A stretch of 64,000 nucleotides of DNA, from the NCBI RefSeq assembly GCF_004522105.1, contig NZ_SPUJ01000005.1:558001-622000 (forward strand), in the 5' to 3' direction. Made by a program: the position numbers and the translations under genes. Of this stretch, positions 33,330-41,693 are shown piece by piece. This DNA is from Nocardioides sp. 1609. Lineage in GTDB: Bacteria > Actinomycetota > Actinomycetes > Propionibacteriales > Nocardioidaceae. The notes beneath the pieces were generated by a model. That model did not search any database and was not told where the DNA came from. It saw only the letters and a program-made list of their open reading frames with translations. How positions within the stretch are numbered: the first letter of the stretch is position 1; each line of letters starts with the position of its first letter.

Positions 33330-34547
33330 GTGACGACGACGTCCGACCGACGCGCGGCGGCGACCTCGCCCACGGGGATCGTGACCCGCCTCCGGGTGGA
33401 GCGGACGCAGCGCGACCCGGCCGGCGCCCCGCCCTCGGTGCACCTGTACACGCCGTCGGCGGACCCGTCGGGGATGGGCGCGCACATGCGCTGCCTGGCC
33501 GAGGAGTACGTGCGCGCGGGGCGACGCGTCACGTTGATGTACTGGCCCACGGTCAACGCGGAGCGGACGTTCGCGCCGGCCGAGGAGCTCGGCGTGCGGC
33601 TGGCACGCACCCGCCACCCCCGGGACCCCGAGTTCGCCGCCGGCATCGTCGAGGACCTGCGCCGCGACCCGAGCGACGTCTTCCACCTCCACGTGGGCAC
33701 CGGTCGCGAGAACTTCGACGGCGCGCGGGCGGCCGCGGCAGCGGGGGTGCCGGCCATCGTGCAGACGCTGCACCTGCCGTGGCTGATCCGGGACCACCGC
33801 AAGCGGGCCTCGGCGCTCACCGCGCTCGAGACGGTCGACCGCGTCATCACGGTGTCACGGCGTCAGCGGGCGACGTACGAGGACATCGGTGTGCCCGCCG
33901 AGCGCGTGGTGACGGTGCCGAACGGCGTGCGTGCTCGCGCCTCGTCGCCGGGTCGTGCGGCGGCGCGGCGCGAGCTCGGTCTCGCACCCGGCCGGCCCGT
34001 GGTGATGACGGTCGGCCGGCTCACGGTGATGAAGGGCCATCGCTACCTGGTCGACGCGGTTCCCCAGCTCCTGCAGCGCTTCCCCGACCTCGTCGTCGTG
34101 GTGCTCGGCGAGGGCCACCTGCGCCGGGTCCTCGTGGACCGCGCCGAGCAGCTCGGGGTGGCGCACGCCGTCCGGTTCGTGGGTCACCGCCACGACGCCC
34201 GCGGACTGCTCGACGCCGCCGACGTGTTCGTGCTGCCGTCGCGTCACGAGGGCATGCCGCTCGCGGCCATGGAGGCGATGGACGCGGGCCTGCCCGTCGT
34301 CGGGACCCGGGTCATCGGCACCTCGGAGGTCGTCGAGGACGGCGTCACCGGTCGCCTGGTCCCCCCAGCCCGTCCGGGCCCGTTGGCCGAGGCTCTCGAG
34401 GAGCTGCTGGATGATCCGGTCCTGCGCCGGCGGATGGCGGTCGCCGGTCGCCATCGCTACGAGCAGCGGTTCACCGCCGCCCGCATGGCCGCGGCCACCG
34501 CCGCCGTCTACGACGACGTGCTCGCCCGGGCGACGGTGGCCCGGTGA
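33330..34547 (+). CDS. Glycosyltransferase family 4
   Basis: 405 residues from GTG 33330 with GGAGG five bases before. GT-B fold: an N-terminal acceptor side (PSADPSGMGAHMRCLAEEY), the linker GRLTVMKGHRYLVDA, and the donor-side motif EGMPLAAMEAMDAG containing the EX7E retaining-enzyme signature. Donor and acceptor are unknown. The GTGA overlap links it to a MocA-type dehydrogenase and an MDR-type dehydrogenase, suggesting a small operon that makes and attaches an oxidised sugar or cyclitol. Confidence 0.86.
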   Translation: MTTTSDRRAAATSPTGIVTRLRVERTQRDPAGAPPSVHLYTPSADPSGMGAHMRCLAEEYVRAGRRVTLMYWPTVNAERTFAPAEELGVRLARTRHPRDPEFAAGIVEDLRRDPSDVFHLHVGTGRENFDGARAAAAAGVPAIVQTLHLPWLIRDHRKRASALTALETVDRVITVSRRQRATYEDIGVPAERVVTVPNGVRARASSPGRAAARRELGLAPGRPVVMTVGRLTVMKGHRYLVDAVPQLLQRFPDLVVVVLGEGHLRRVLVDRAEQLGVAHAVRFVGHRHDARGLLDAADVFVLPSRHEGMPLAAMEAMDAGLPVVGTRVIGTSEVVEDGVTGRLVPPARPGPLAEALEELLDDPVLRRRMAVAGRHRYEQRFTAARMAAATAAVYDDVLARATVAR

Positions 34548-35524
34548 CGCGCCGTACCCGGGTCGGGTGCGTCGGGACCGGCTTCATCGCCGGCAAGCAC
34601 CTGTCGGCCCTGGCGGGCTTCGACGACGTCGACGTCGTGGCGGTGGCCGACAACGTCGAGGAGCGCGTCGCCGCGGCCGCGTCCGCCCACGACGCTCGTG
34701 CCTACACCGACGGCGTCGACCTGGTGGAGTCCGAGGACCTCGACGCCGTCTGGTTCTGCGTGCCTCCCTTCGCGCACGGGGCCCTCGAGGAGGCTGCCGT
34801 GCGGCGCGGCCTGCCCTTCCTCGTCGAGAAGCCCCTGGCCCACGACTACGCCACGGCCGAGCGCATCGCCGGCCTGGTCGACGGCGCCGGCCTGCTCACT
34901 GCCGCCGGCTACCACTGGCGCCACCTCGACCTGGTGCACCGGGTCCAGCAGCTCGTCTCGGACCGGCCGCCGCTCCTGCTCACCGGATCCTGGCTCGACA
35001 GCACCCCGCCCGTGCCGTGGTGGGCGCACCGAGGACGATCCGGTGGTCAGCAGGTCGAGCAGACCACCCACCTGTTCGACCTCGCCCGCCTGCTGGTGGG
35101 CGAGGTGAGCGACCTGTCGACCGTGCACGTGCCCGCAGTCGCCGGTGACGGACCGGAGGACCGGGTCCCACTCGCCTCGGCCGTGTCGTTGCGCTTCGAC
35201 TCCGGTGCGGTCGGCAGCGTGGTGTCGGCTCGGGTGCTGCCCGCCCGCCACCGCGTGGGGGTCCAGCTGGTGGGCGAGGGGTACGTGGTCGACCTCGTCG
35301 AACGCGCGATCGGCGACCACGAGCTGACCGTCACCAGCGAGACGGGCACGGTGTCCGAACGGAGTCACCAGGACCCGATCGCGGCCGAGGACCGTGCCTT
35401 CCTCGACGCCGTCGCCGGCAGGAGCGACGGCGTGCGCTGCTCCTACGCCGAGGCACTGCGCACCCACGCCGTCGCCTGGGCCGCCGAGCGGTCGGGCGCG
35501 AGCCGGGGAGCGACCGGTGCCTGA
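34544..35524 (+). CDS. Gfo/Idh/MocA family sugar dehydrogenase
   Basis: 326 residues, GTG start overlapping the glycosyltransferase stop. The Rossmann loop is GCVGTGFIAGKH, the substrate/cofactor motif is VEKPLAHD, and the C-terminal alpha/beta domain includes the conserved His region EQTTHLFDLARLL. Members oxidise or reduce sugars and inositols using NAD(P). The overlap with the next gene continues the operon. Confidence 0.86.
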   Translation: MTRRTRVGCVGTGFIAGKHLSALAGFDDVDVVAVADNVEERVAAAASAHDARAYTDGVDLVESEDLDAVWFCVPPFAHGALEEAAVRRGLPFLVEKPLAHDYATAERIAGLVDGAGLLTAAGYHWRHLDLVHRVQQLVSDRPPLLLTGSWLDSTPPVPWWAHRGRSGGQQVEQTTHLFDLARLLVGEVSDLSTVHVPAVAGDGPEDRVPLASAVSLRFDSGAVGSVVSARVLPARHRVGVQLVGEGYVVDLVERAIGDHELTVTSETGTVSERSHQDPIAAEDRAFLDAVAGRSDGVRCSYAEALRTHAVAWAAERSGASRGATGA

Positions 35525-36626
35525 CCCCGGCACCTGCCGGTCCCTCGGCGCGAGCGGTCCGATGCAGCCCGCCTTCTTCGACCTCGACGTTCCCGGCCTC
35601 GAGGAGGGCGGCGTCCGGGTCGCCACCCGGTGGAGCGGCGTCTCGGCGGGCACCGAGCTGGCCTACGTCAAGGGGACCGACCCCGGCTTCACCTCGTTCC
35701 GCGATCCCGACCTGGGTGTCTTCGTACCGGGTCGGGCATCGCGCAGCTTCCCGGTGCGGGCCATGGGTTACATGGAGGTCGGCGAGGTGGTCGAGAGTCG
35801 CCGCAGCGACCTGACCCCGGGCATGCTGGTCGGTGCGGCCTACGGCCACCGGTCCCAGCACGTCCTCTCCGCGGCGGACGTCGTCGTGCCGGTGCCGGAC
35901 GACGTCGACCCGGTGCTCGGCATCTACCTCGCCCAGATGGGCCCGATCTGCGCCAACGCCCTGCTCCACGCCGCCGCCGAGCTCGCGCCTGGTCCGGCCG
36001 TCGGGCTCGGTGACGGGGTCAGGGGGCGCCGGGTCCTGGTCACCGGCGCCGGGGTCGTGGGCCTGCTCTGCGCCCTGCTGGCCCAGCTGCACGGAGCCGC
36101 CGACGTCGTCGTCGCCGACCCCGATCCGCACCGCCTGGCGGTGGCCGAGAACCTCGGGCTGGAGACCGTCGACCCGGCCTCGGCCGAGCTCTGGCGTTGG
36201 TGCAAGGACCGCTGGCGTCACGGGCCCGGCGGCGACCGTGGTGCCGACCTCGTGCTGCAGTGCCGTGCCCGGAGCGCGGTGCTGCACGAGGCGCTGCGGT
36301 GCCTGCGCCCCCAGGGCACCGTCATCGACCTGGCGTTCTACCAGGGTGGAGCCCAGGAGCTGCGCCTCGGTGAGGAGTTCCACCACAACGGACTGACGAT
36401 CAGGTGCGCCCAGATCGGGCGCGTGCCCCGGGGTCTCGCGCCCGACTGGGACCGCCTCCGACTCTCCGGGGAGACGGCGCGCCTCCTGCGGGAGCGCGGC
36501 CGTGACCTGCGCTCCCACCTCGTCACCGACGTCGTCCCCGAGCGCGAGGCGCCGGGGGCACTCCTCGAGCTGGCTCGCCGCCAACGCTCCACCACGCAGA
36601 TGGTGCTCGAGTACGCGTCCGGCTGA
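35517..36626 (+). CDS. Zinc-free MDR-type dehydrogenase of a sugar/cyclitol operon
   Basis: 369 residues from GTG 35517, overlapping the MocA gene by 8 bases. The fold is MDR-like, with the N-terminal VATRWSGVSAGTELAYVKG and nucleotide site VLVTGAGVVGLLCALLAQLHG. The expected catalytic-zinc Cys/His ligands are not obvious, so it may be a zinc-independent oxidoreductase. Related genes occur beside MocA dehydrogenases and GT4 enzymes in uncharacterised actinobacterial clusters. Product unknown. Confidence 0.72.
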   Translation: MPDPGTCRSLGASGPMQPAFFDLDVPGLEEGGVRVATRWSGVSAGTELAYVKGTDPGFTSFRDPDLGVFVPGRASRSFPVRAMGYMEVGEVVESRRSDLTPGMLVGAAYGHRSQHVLSAADVVVPVPDDVDPVLGIYLAQMGPICANALLHAAAELAPGPAVGLGDGVRGRRVLVTGAGVVGLLCALLAQLHGAADVVVADPDPHRLAVAENLGLETVDPASAELWRWCKDRWRHGPGGDRGADLVLQCRARSAVLHEALRCLRPQGTVIDLAFYQGGAQELRLGEEFHHNGLTIRCAQIGRVPRGLAPDWDRLRLSGETARLLRERGRDLRSHLVTDVVPEREAPGALLELARRQRSTTQMVLEYASG

Positions 36627-36963
36627 CCCGGGTCGTCGGACCCGCAGCACGGGACCGTGGACGCCCGCAGGCTGCACCGGTGGTGCGCGCTCGCACGGGT
36701 GGGACAGCGCGGGTGGTCCGGCGCCTCGCGTTCCGTCCCCCCGGGCGGATCGCAAGGCGCCGCGTCGGTCATCCTCCTCCGACCCCGGGGATCGCGACAT
36801 GGCCCGATCGGGTCATCCGGGCCTGGTGCGGGGTGGGCGTCACGGGGTCGCGGCCGCCCTGCTCGGGCTCGCCGGTCGGGACCGTGGGGTGCGACGGCGG
36901 GCGCTGCCTCCGTGGAGTGGTCGGGCGGAGTCGCGGGGGACGACGTCGTGGGACAGTCGTGCT
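36627..36963. other. 337-base gap between MDR dehydrogenase and SDR genes
   Basis: Short open frames here have no recognisable protein, ribosome site or consistent codon use. A 10-bp palindrome ACGACGTCGT lies about 15 bases before the SDR start and may be part of its control region. I see no terminator with a convincing stem. Confidence 0.4.
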
Positions 36964-37707
36964 GTGAGCGGTGTCGTCGTGGTGACAGGTGGGAGCCGGG
37001 GGATCGGCGCGGCCGTCGTCCGCGGTGCGGCAGCCGCGGGCTGGTCGGTGTGCTTCAGCTACCGGACCGAGGAGAGCGCTGCGCGCGCCGTCGCGGACGC
37101 GGTCGAGCAGGCCGGGGGACGGGCTCACCCGGTCCGGGCTGACATGGCGGTCGAGCAGGACATCGTCCGACTCTTCGAGGCGGCCGCCGACCTCGGTCCG
37201 TTGGTGGGCCTGGTCGCGAACGCAGGCACCGGCGCGGAGAAGCGCAGGCTCGACGAGTTCGACGCCGACCGGGTGCGGCGGCTGCTGACGGTGAACGTGG
37301 CGGCCCCGATCCTGTGCTGCCGAGAGGCCGTGCGGCGACTGTCGACCCGCCACGGTGGGCAGGGCGGTTCGATCGTCCTGGTGTCCTCGGCAGCCAGCCG
37401 GATCGGTTCCCCCGGTGAGTACGTCGACTACGCCGCCACCAAGGGCGCGGTCGACACCCTCGGACTGGGCCTGGCCAAGGAGGTCGCGGACGAACGAGTC
37501 CGGGTGAACGTCGTCCGACCGGGCATCATCGACACCGAGTTCCACGCCAGTGGCGGACAACCCGACCGCGTGCAGCGACTCGGGCCCGGACTGCCGCTCG
37601 GTCGTGCCGGGACTGCTGAGGAGGTCGCAGCCGCCGTCCTCTGGCTGCTCAGCGACGAGGCCAGCTACTGCACCGGGAGCATCCTCGACGTCGCCGGCGG
37701 ACGCTGA
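36964..37707 (+). CDS. Short-chain dehydrogenase/reductase
   Basis: 247 residues from GTG 36964. The cofactor loop VTGGSRGIGAAVVRG is followed by SYRTEES, a strand-2 end with Arg that suggests NADP preference. NAG appears as VANAGTG, catalytic Ser in VSSAASRIG, and the Tyr-Lys pair in YVDYAATKGAVD. The end is SYCTGSILDVAGGR. It is a FabG-like enzyme of unknown substrate, possibly related to the preceding sugar operon, but the 337-base gap argues for its own promoter. Confidence 0.85.
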   Translation: MSGVVVVTGGSRGIGAAVVRGAAAAGWSVCFSYRTEESAARAVADAVEQAGGRAHPVRADMAVEQDIVRLFEAAADLGPLVGLVANAGTGAEKRRLDEFDADRVRRLLTVNVAAPILCCREAVRRLSTRHGGQGGSIVLVSSAASRIGSPGEYVDYAATKGAVDTLGLGLAKEVADERVRVNVVRPGIIDTEFHASGGQPDRVQRLGPGLPLGRAGTAEEVAAAVLWLLSDEASYCTGSILDVAGGR

Positions 37708-37774
37708 CCCCTGGTCGGCACGGGACGCGCGGTCGTCTCGCCGGCCGCCGTCGCGGACGGCTCCTCGAGGCAGG

Positions 37775-38032
37775 TCAGGCCGTTCCTGCCAGGGCGTCCC
37801 TGGCCTCGGCGAGGCTCTGGCCGGTCTCGGCCCGCTGGAGCCTGATCGCCTCGACCAAGTTGCCGGAGCGCGCGGCCTCACGAACCGCTTCCGAGACCCC
37901 GGTACCCGCACGGGCCATCGGCGGGATGGATGCGCTCGAGCCGGGCGTCTGACCCGTGAGGTGCCGGTAGACGTGGTCGACCTTGGCCTCGAGCTCGGCC
38001 AGGCGCTGGAGGGTGTAGCGGTCGGTCGTCAC
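37775..38032 (-). CDS. Small coiled-coil protein with ribosomal L7/L12 C-terminal-like end
   Basis: 85 residues, GTG start overlapping the stop of the preceding gene (GTGA). The N-terminus is a short heptad-like helix (LQRLAELEAKVDHVYRHL). The last 35 residues (NLVEAIRLQRAETGQSLAEARDAL) resemble the L7/L12 C-terminal motif with its TGxxLxEAK core. Such small proteins are scattered in actinobacteria and their role is unknown. Translation coupling to the Cys-rich protein suggests they act together. Confidence 0.6.
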   Translation of the reverse strand: MTTDRYTLQRLAELEAKVDHVYRHLTGQTPGSSASIPPMARAGTGVSEAVREAARSGNLVEAIRLQRAETGQSLAEARDALAGTA

Positions 38033-38232
38033 CGGATCGACCTGGCACGGCGCGGCTTCGAGGACGCGACGAGGTGGACGAGCGCATCGCGACGGGCGGC
38101 ACGGACCTCGAACGTCTTCGCCTCGCAGTCGGGGCAGGGGTGGGAGTGGTCGCAGCAGCGATCCACGACCGTTGTCGTGACCCCCTGGGCTGCCGTGCTC
38201 GTCGTGCGTCTGTTCTCGTGCGTCGTGGACAT
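38029..38232 (-). CDS. Small Cys/His-rich protein, possible zinc ribbon
   Basis: 67 residues from ATG 38232, with GAAGGAG nine bases upstream. The centre CCDHSHPCPDCEAKTF packs four Cys and two His in eleven residues, a likely zinc or metal site. The C-terminus is basic (SSKPRRARSIR), compatible with nucleic-acid contact. No signal peptide. Its stop overlaps the start of the L7/L12-like protein gene. I do not recognise a named family. Confidence 0.6.
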   Translation of the reverse strand: MSTTHENRRTTSTAAQGVTTTVVDRCCDHSHPCPDCEAKTFEVRAARRDALVHLVASSKPRRARSIR

Positions 38233-38444
38233 CTCGTGCGCTCCTTCGTGGACCGGTCGCCGTGGTGGGCGCCGACGTTCGTGGTTGTCGATGTGATGAC
38301 CGGCGAGGCGGGCCGGGTGTGCGGTGGCGGACCTGGGCGCGCGCCGGGTGCTGCGCATCGCGGGACGCCGGAGCCCCCTCGGCGCGCGGACGCGACGGGG
38401 GTGCCGGACGTCGTCCGGGATCCCGCCGCCCACGCCGTCCAGCT

Positions 38445-39293
38445 TCATCTCGGACTCGTGGTGGTCGCGAGTGCAGGCGCCGGGGCACCGTCGGGCCGGT
38501 CGGTCGTCGGCTCGGCATCCTCGTCGTGCCTGCGACCCGTGACGAGGTGGGCGAGCAACGCGAGGGCAGCGGCCGATGCGTAGACGAGTCCGAGGAGGAG
38601 GTCGAGGCGGTCGCGGTCGGGACCGGTGACCATGGAGAAGAAGAACGCACCGCCGAAGGCGTTGAGCGTCGTGTGCCAGACAGCCGCCACGGTCCAGGAG
38701 CCGCCGCGGCGCAGCATCAGCAGCAGGACGATGAGCTGGAACCCGGCGTTGCCGAGGATGGCGACCACGAGCGGCATGTCACCCGTGATCACGAGCGGCA
38801 GGTGCCACAGGATGCGCAGTGGCGCCAGGACCGCGAACGCTCCGAGCAGTCCGAAGCGGCGGAGCAGGACCGGTGCAGCGAAGGCGGTCCAACCCGCCTC
38901 CTCGCCCAGGCCGACCATGACCAACATGACCAGGAACGTCACGGGCACCTCCGGCCAGGCGCCGAGCTGGGCGCCGGTCGGCAGGGGTGCACCCAGGAGG
39001 TGGTTCACCCCCACGATGGCGACGTGCAGGAGGAGGGGCGCACCCACGGCCAGCAGGTACAGCCACGGCGAGGCCGCCCAGCGTCGCAGGGACCGCCCCC
39101 AGGCGCGGAGGGCCGCGCGTCCCTGGCAGGACGTGACGACCAGGGCGGCGAGAGCCGGCCCGAGCGGCATGTTCTCGGGGTTGCTCCCGAGACCGACGGC
39201 AGCGAGGCCGTAGACCATCCATCCGAACAGGCAGGCGAGCAGGGCGAAGGCGGAGATCGGGAATCTCCGTACGAGGTGGATCAGCGATGACAT
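38445..39293 (-). CDS. CPBP-family intramembrane glutamic protease
   Basis: 282 residues from ATG 39293 with AAAGGA in front. Seven or so membrane segments. The family's motif 1 is GLGEEAGWTAFAAPVLLRR (Glu-Glu catalytic pair), motif 2 is RILWHLPL (His), and motif 3 is AVWHTTLNAFGGAFF. Bacterial members are abortive-infection/CAAX-protease-like proteins of mostly unknown role. Its first 25 codons and upstream region belong to the inverted duplication shared with the gene at 41622, so the two may be co-controlled. Confidence 0.83.
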   Translation of the reverse strand: MSSLIHLVRRFPISAFALLACLFGWMVYGLAAVGLGSNPENMPLGPALAALVVTSCQGRAALRAWGRSLRRWAASPWLYLLAVGAPLLLHVAIVGVNHLLGAPLPTGAQLGAWPEVPVTFLVMLVMVGLGEEAGWTAFAAPVLLRRFGLLGAFAVLAPLRILWHLPLVITGDMPLVVAILGNAGFQLIVLLLMLRRGGSWTVAAVWHTTLNAFGGAFFFSMVTGPDRDRLDLLLGLVYASAAALALLAHLVTGRRHDEDAEPTTDRPDGAPAPALATTTSPR

Positions 39294-39446
39294 GGGGTGT
39301 CCTTTGACGAAGCGCCACCCCGGGCGGAGCAGCACCACCACGCTCCCGCGTCAGCGGCGAGTCGGGCATCGGGCGCCGGACTCGACCTCGAGCGATACCC
39401 GGGACCCGCGTCGCGTCGGCGGTGTCATCCTCCAGACCGATGTCGC
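39222..39446. repeat. Inverted duplication, arm A (225 bp)
   Basis: The reverse complement of this segment aligns from end to end with 41470-41693. In the best block (about 81 bases, the part away from the genes) I count 7 mismatches. The arm covers the upstream region, ribosome site and first about 24 codons of the CPBP protease gene, and part of the upstream region of the histidine kinase gene. Confidence 0.8.
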
Positions 39447-39494
39447 CCCCGAGCCGCCGCCCTAGTCTGGTCGCACTCCAGGAGGGAGGACCCG

Positions 39495-40730
39495 ATGACG
39501 TCGAACGCTGCGCTCACGCTCGGCCGGGCCCGCCGCGTCGCGGCGAGTCGGAGCGGCCGGGTCACGTTCGACGTGCTGCTGGCCGCGGTGTGCCTGGGCA
39601 TCACGCTGATGGTCAACCTCAGCGGCTCCGAGTCCGTACCCGAGAACCGCGACAGCGACGCCCTGACCGTGGGACTGACCGTCCTGACGGTCGGCAGCAT
39701 CGCGCTCCGGCGCCGCTGGCCGCTGGGGGTCCTGCTGGTCACGCTCGCCGCCGTCCTCGCGCTGGTCACGGTGAAGGGCACGGTGGGGGCGGCGACCATC
39801 GGCCCCCTCGTCGCGGCGTACACCGCGGCGGCCCACAGCACCGCCCGCACCGCCCACCGGGCCATCCTCGCGGTGGTCCTCGCCTTGGTGCTGACGGCGC
39901 TCCTGGACCCCGTCGACCTCAGCCGTGGGGGAGCGGTGCTCACCTCTGGCGCCTTCGCTGCCGTGCTCCTCTTCGGAACCGGAACACGCGAGCGCCGCGA
40001 GCGCGCCGCGGCCGACGTCCTGGCTGCTGGGCACCTGGCCTCGCTGGAACGGGAGCGGGCCGACGTGGAGCGCCACCGAGCCCTGCAGAGCGCGACCCAG
40101 GAGCGCCTGCGGATCACCCGCGAGTTGCACGACGTGCTGGGTCACGCCCTGAGCGTGATGGTCGTCCAGGCAGGGGCGGCCGGCCGCCTGCTGGACACCG
40201 ACGACCCGGCGCGGGCACGCGAGGCGGTGGCCGAGATCGAACGAACCGGACGGCAGTCGATGACCGAGATGCGCCACCTGCTCGGGATCCTGCGCGACGG
40301 CGACTCCGAGGCCGCCGCGTCGCCGCGCACCCCCTCCCCTGGCCTCGAGGACGTCGACGCCCTGGTGGCGCGCGTCGGCGAGGCGGGGCTCGACGCCACG
40401 GTGACGGTGCGGGGGAGCCGGGGCAGCGTGGCCGCCGGCGTCGACCTCGCGGCGTACCGGATCGTGCAGGAGGCCCTCACCAACTGCCTCAAGCACTCGG
40501 GCGCCAGGCGCGCCTCGGTGCTGGTGCACTACCGACCGCGCGAGGTCGAGGTCGAGGTGGTCGACGACGGACGGGGTGCGATCGCCCCCCAGGCCGAGGC
40601 GGTCACCGGGCACGGCGTGGCCGGGATGCGCGAGCGGGTGGCCATGTACGGCGGCAACCTGGTGGTCGGCGGCCGGCCGACCGGGGGCTTCGGCGTCCAG
40701 GCGACGTTCCCGCGAGAGGCCACGGCGTGA
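39495..40730 (+). CDS. Membrane sensor histidine kinase (HisKA_3 type)
   Basis: 411 residues from ATG 39495. A -10-like TAGTCT is at 39463-39468 and GGAGGGAGG lies before the ATG. About five membrane segments in the first 160 residues are followed by a coiled linker (ASLERERADVERHRAL), the phosphorylation box RITRELHDVLGHALSV, and the ATP-binding parts RIVQEALTNCLKHSGA and GHGVAGMRERVAM. It is coupled to its response regulator (GTGA overlap). The gene pair lies between the arms of the 225-bp inverted duplication. Confidence 0.88.
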   Translation: MTSNAALTLGRARRVAASRSGRVTFDVLLAAVCLGITLMVNLSGSESVPENRDSDALTVGLTVLTVGSIALRRRWPLGVLLVTLAAVLALVTVKGTVGAATIGPLVAAYTAAAHSTARTAHRAILAVVLALVLTALLDPVDLSRGGAVLTSGAFAAVLLFGTGTRERRERAAADVLAAGHLASLERERADVERHRALQSATQERLRITRELHDVLGHALSVMVVQAGAAGRLLDTDDPARAREAVAEIERTGRQSMTEMRHLLGILRDGDSEAAASPRTPSPGLEDVDALVARVGEAGLDATVTVRGSRGSVAAGVDLAAYRIVQEALTNCLKHSGARRASVLVHYRPREVEVEVVDDGRGAIAPQAEAVTGHGVAGMRERVAMYGGNLVVGGRPTGGFGVQATFPREATA

Positions 40731-41368
40731 TCCGGGTCGTGGTGGCTGACGACCAGGCCCTCGTGCGTTCCGGCTTCTCGATGATCCTGGGGGCGGAGCC
40801 CGGGATCGAGGTCGTCGCCGAGGCGGCTGACGGCACCCAGGCGCTGGCCGCCGCGCGACTGCACCGACCCGACGTCGTGCTCATGGACATCCGGATGCCC
40901 GGCATGGACGGCATCGAGGCGACCCGGCACATCACCTCGAGCCCCGTGACCGCCGGCGTCCACGTGCTGGTGCTCACGACCTTCGCCGCAGACGACTACG
41001 TCGTCGCCGCCCTGCGGGCCGGCGCCAGCGGGTTCGTCCTGAAGGACACCGAGCCCGCCGAGCTCGTCCGGGCCGTGACGGTCGTCGCCGGAGGTCACGC
41101 CCTGCTGGCGCCCGAGGTGACCCGGCGGATGCTCGACCGCTTCGCCCGAGCAGACCGCGAAGCACTCATCCTCCCGCCGCTCACCCAGCGCGAGCACGAG
41201 GTGCTCGTGGCGCTCGCCCTGGGTCTGTCGAACCTCGAGATCGCAGACCGGCTGGTCGTGAGCTACTCGACCGTGAAGACCCACGTGAGTCACCTGCTCA
41301 CCAAGCTCGAGGCCCGCGACCGTTCCCAGCTCGTGATGCTCGCGCACCGAGCGGGTCTCGGCGGCTGA
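40727..41368 (+). CDS. NarL/FixJ-type response regulator
   Basis: 213 residues, GTG start overlapping the kinase stop. The receiver has VADDQ, phosphoacceptor Asp in VVLMDIRMPG, LTTFA and Lys in FVLKDTEP. The DNA-binding end has PLTQREHEVLVALALGLSN and YSTVKTHVSHLLTKL. It probably binds the conserved block present in both arms of the flanking duplication, which would put the CPBP protease and the secreted protein under one signal (inference). Confidence 0.88.
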   Translation: MIRVVVADDQALVRSGFSMILGAEPGIEVVAEAADGTQALAAARLHRPDVVLMDIRMPGMDGIEATRHITSSPVTAGVHVLVLTTFAADDYVVAALRAGASGFVLKDTEPAELVRAVTVVAGGHALLAPEVTRRMLDRFARADREALILPPLTQREHEVLVALALGLSNLEIADRLVVSYSTVKTHVSHLLTKLEARDRSQLVMLAHRAGLGG

Positions 41369-41469
41369 TCGAGGTGGGTGCCTCGCCAGGGGCACCACAC
41401 CTGCTCGACGTGGAGACCACCGCGACGGTGACCGGCGCCGCACGGGCCACCCAGGTCCGCCGCCCACCG

Positions 41470-41693
41470 GCGACCTCGGTCTGGAGGATGACGCCGCCGA
41501 CGTGACGCGGGTCCGGGGTACCGCTCCAGGTCGGGTCCGGCGCCCGATGCTCGGCCCGGCACCGAGGCGGGATCGTCGTGGTGCTGCTCCGCGTGGAGCG
41601 GCGCCACCTCAAGGAGACCCGATGTCCTCACCCACCCAACCAGCACGGAGACACCCGATCTCCGCCGTCGTCGTGCTCGCCTGCCTGCTCGGA
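41470..41693. repeat. Inverted duplication, arm B (224 bp)
   Basis: Partner of 39222-39446 in opposite orientation. It covers the upstream region, ribosome site (AAGGAG) and first 24 codons of the secreted-protein gene at 41622. The encoded starts match as well: MSS, then RR-x-PISA, then LACL-x-G in both proteins. Confidence 0.8.

Noticed and set aside
39222-41693. Composite transposon or insertion sequence bounded by inverted repeats
   Set aside because: There is no transposase between the arms and no target duplication that I can see; the arms contain promoter and start regions of real genes.
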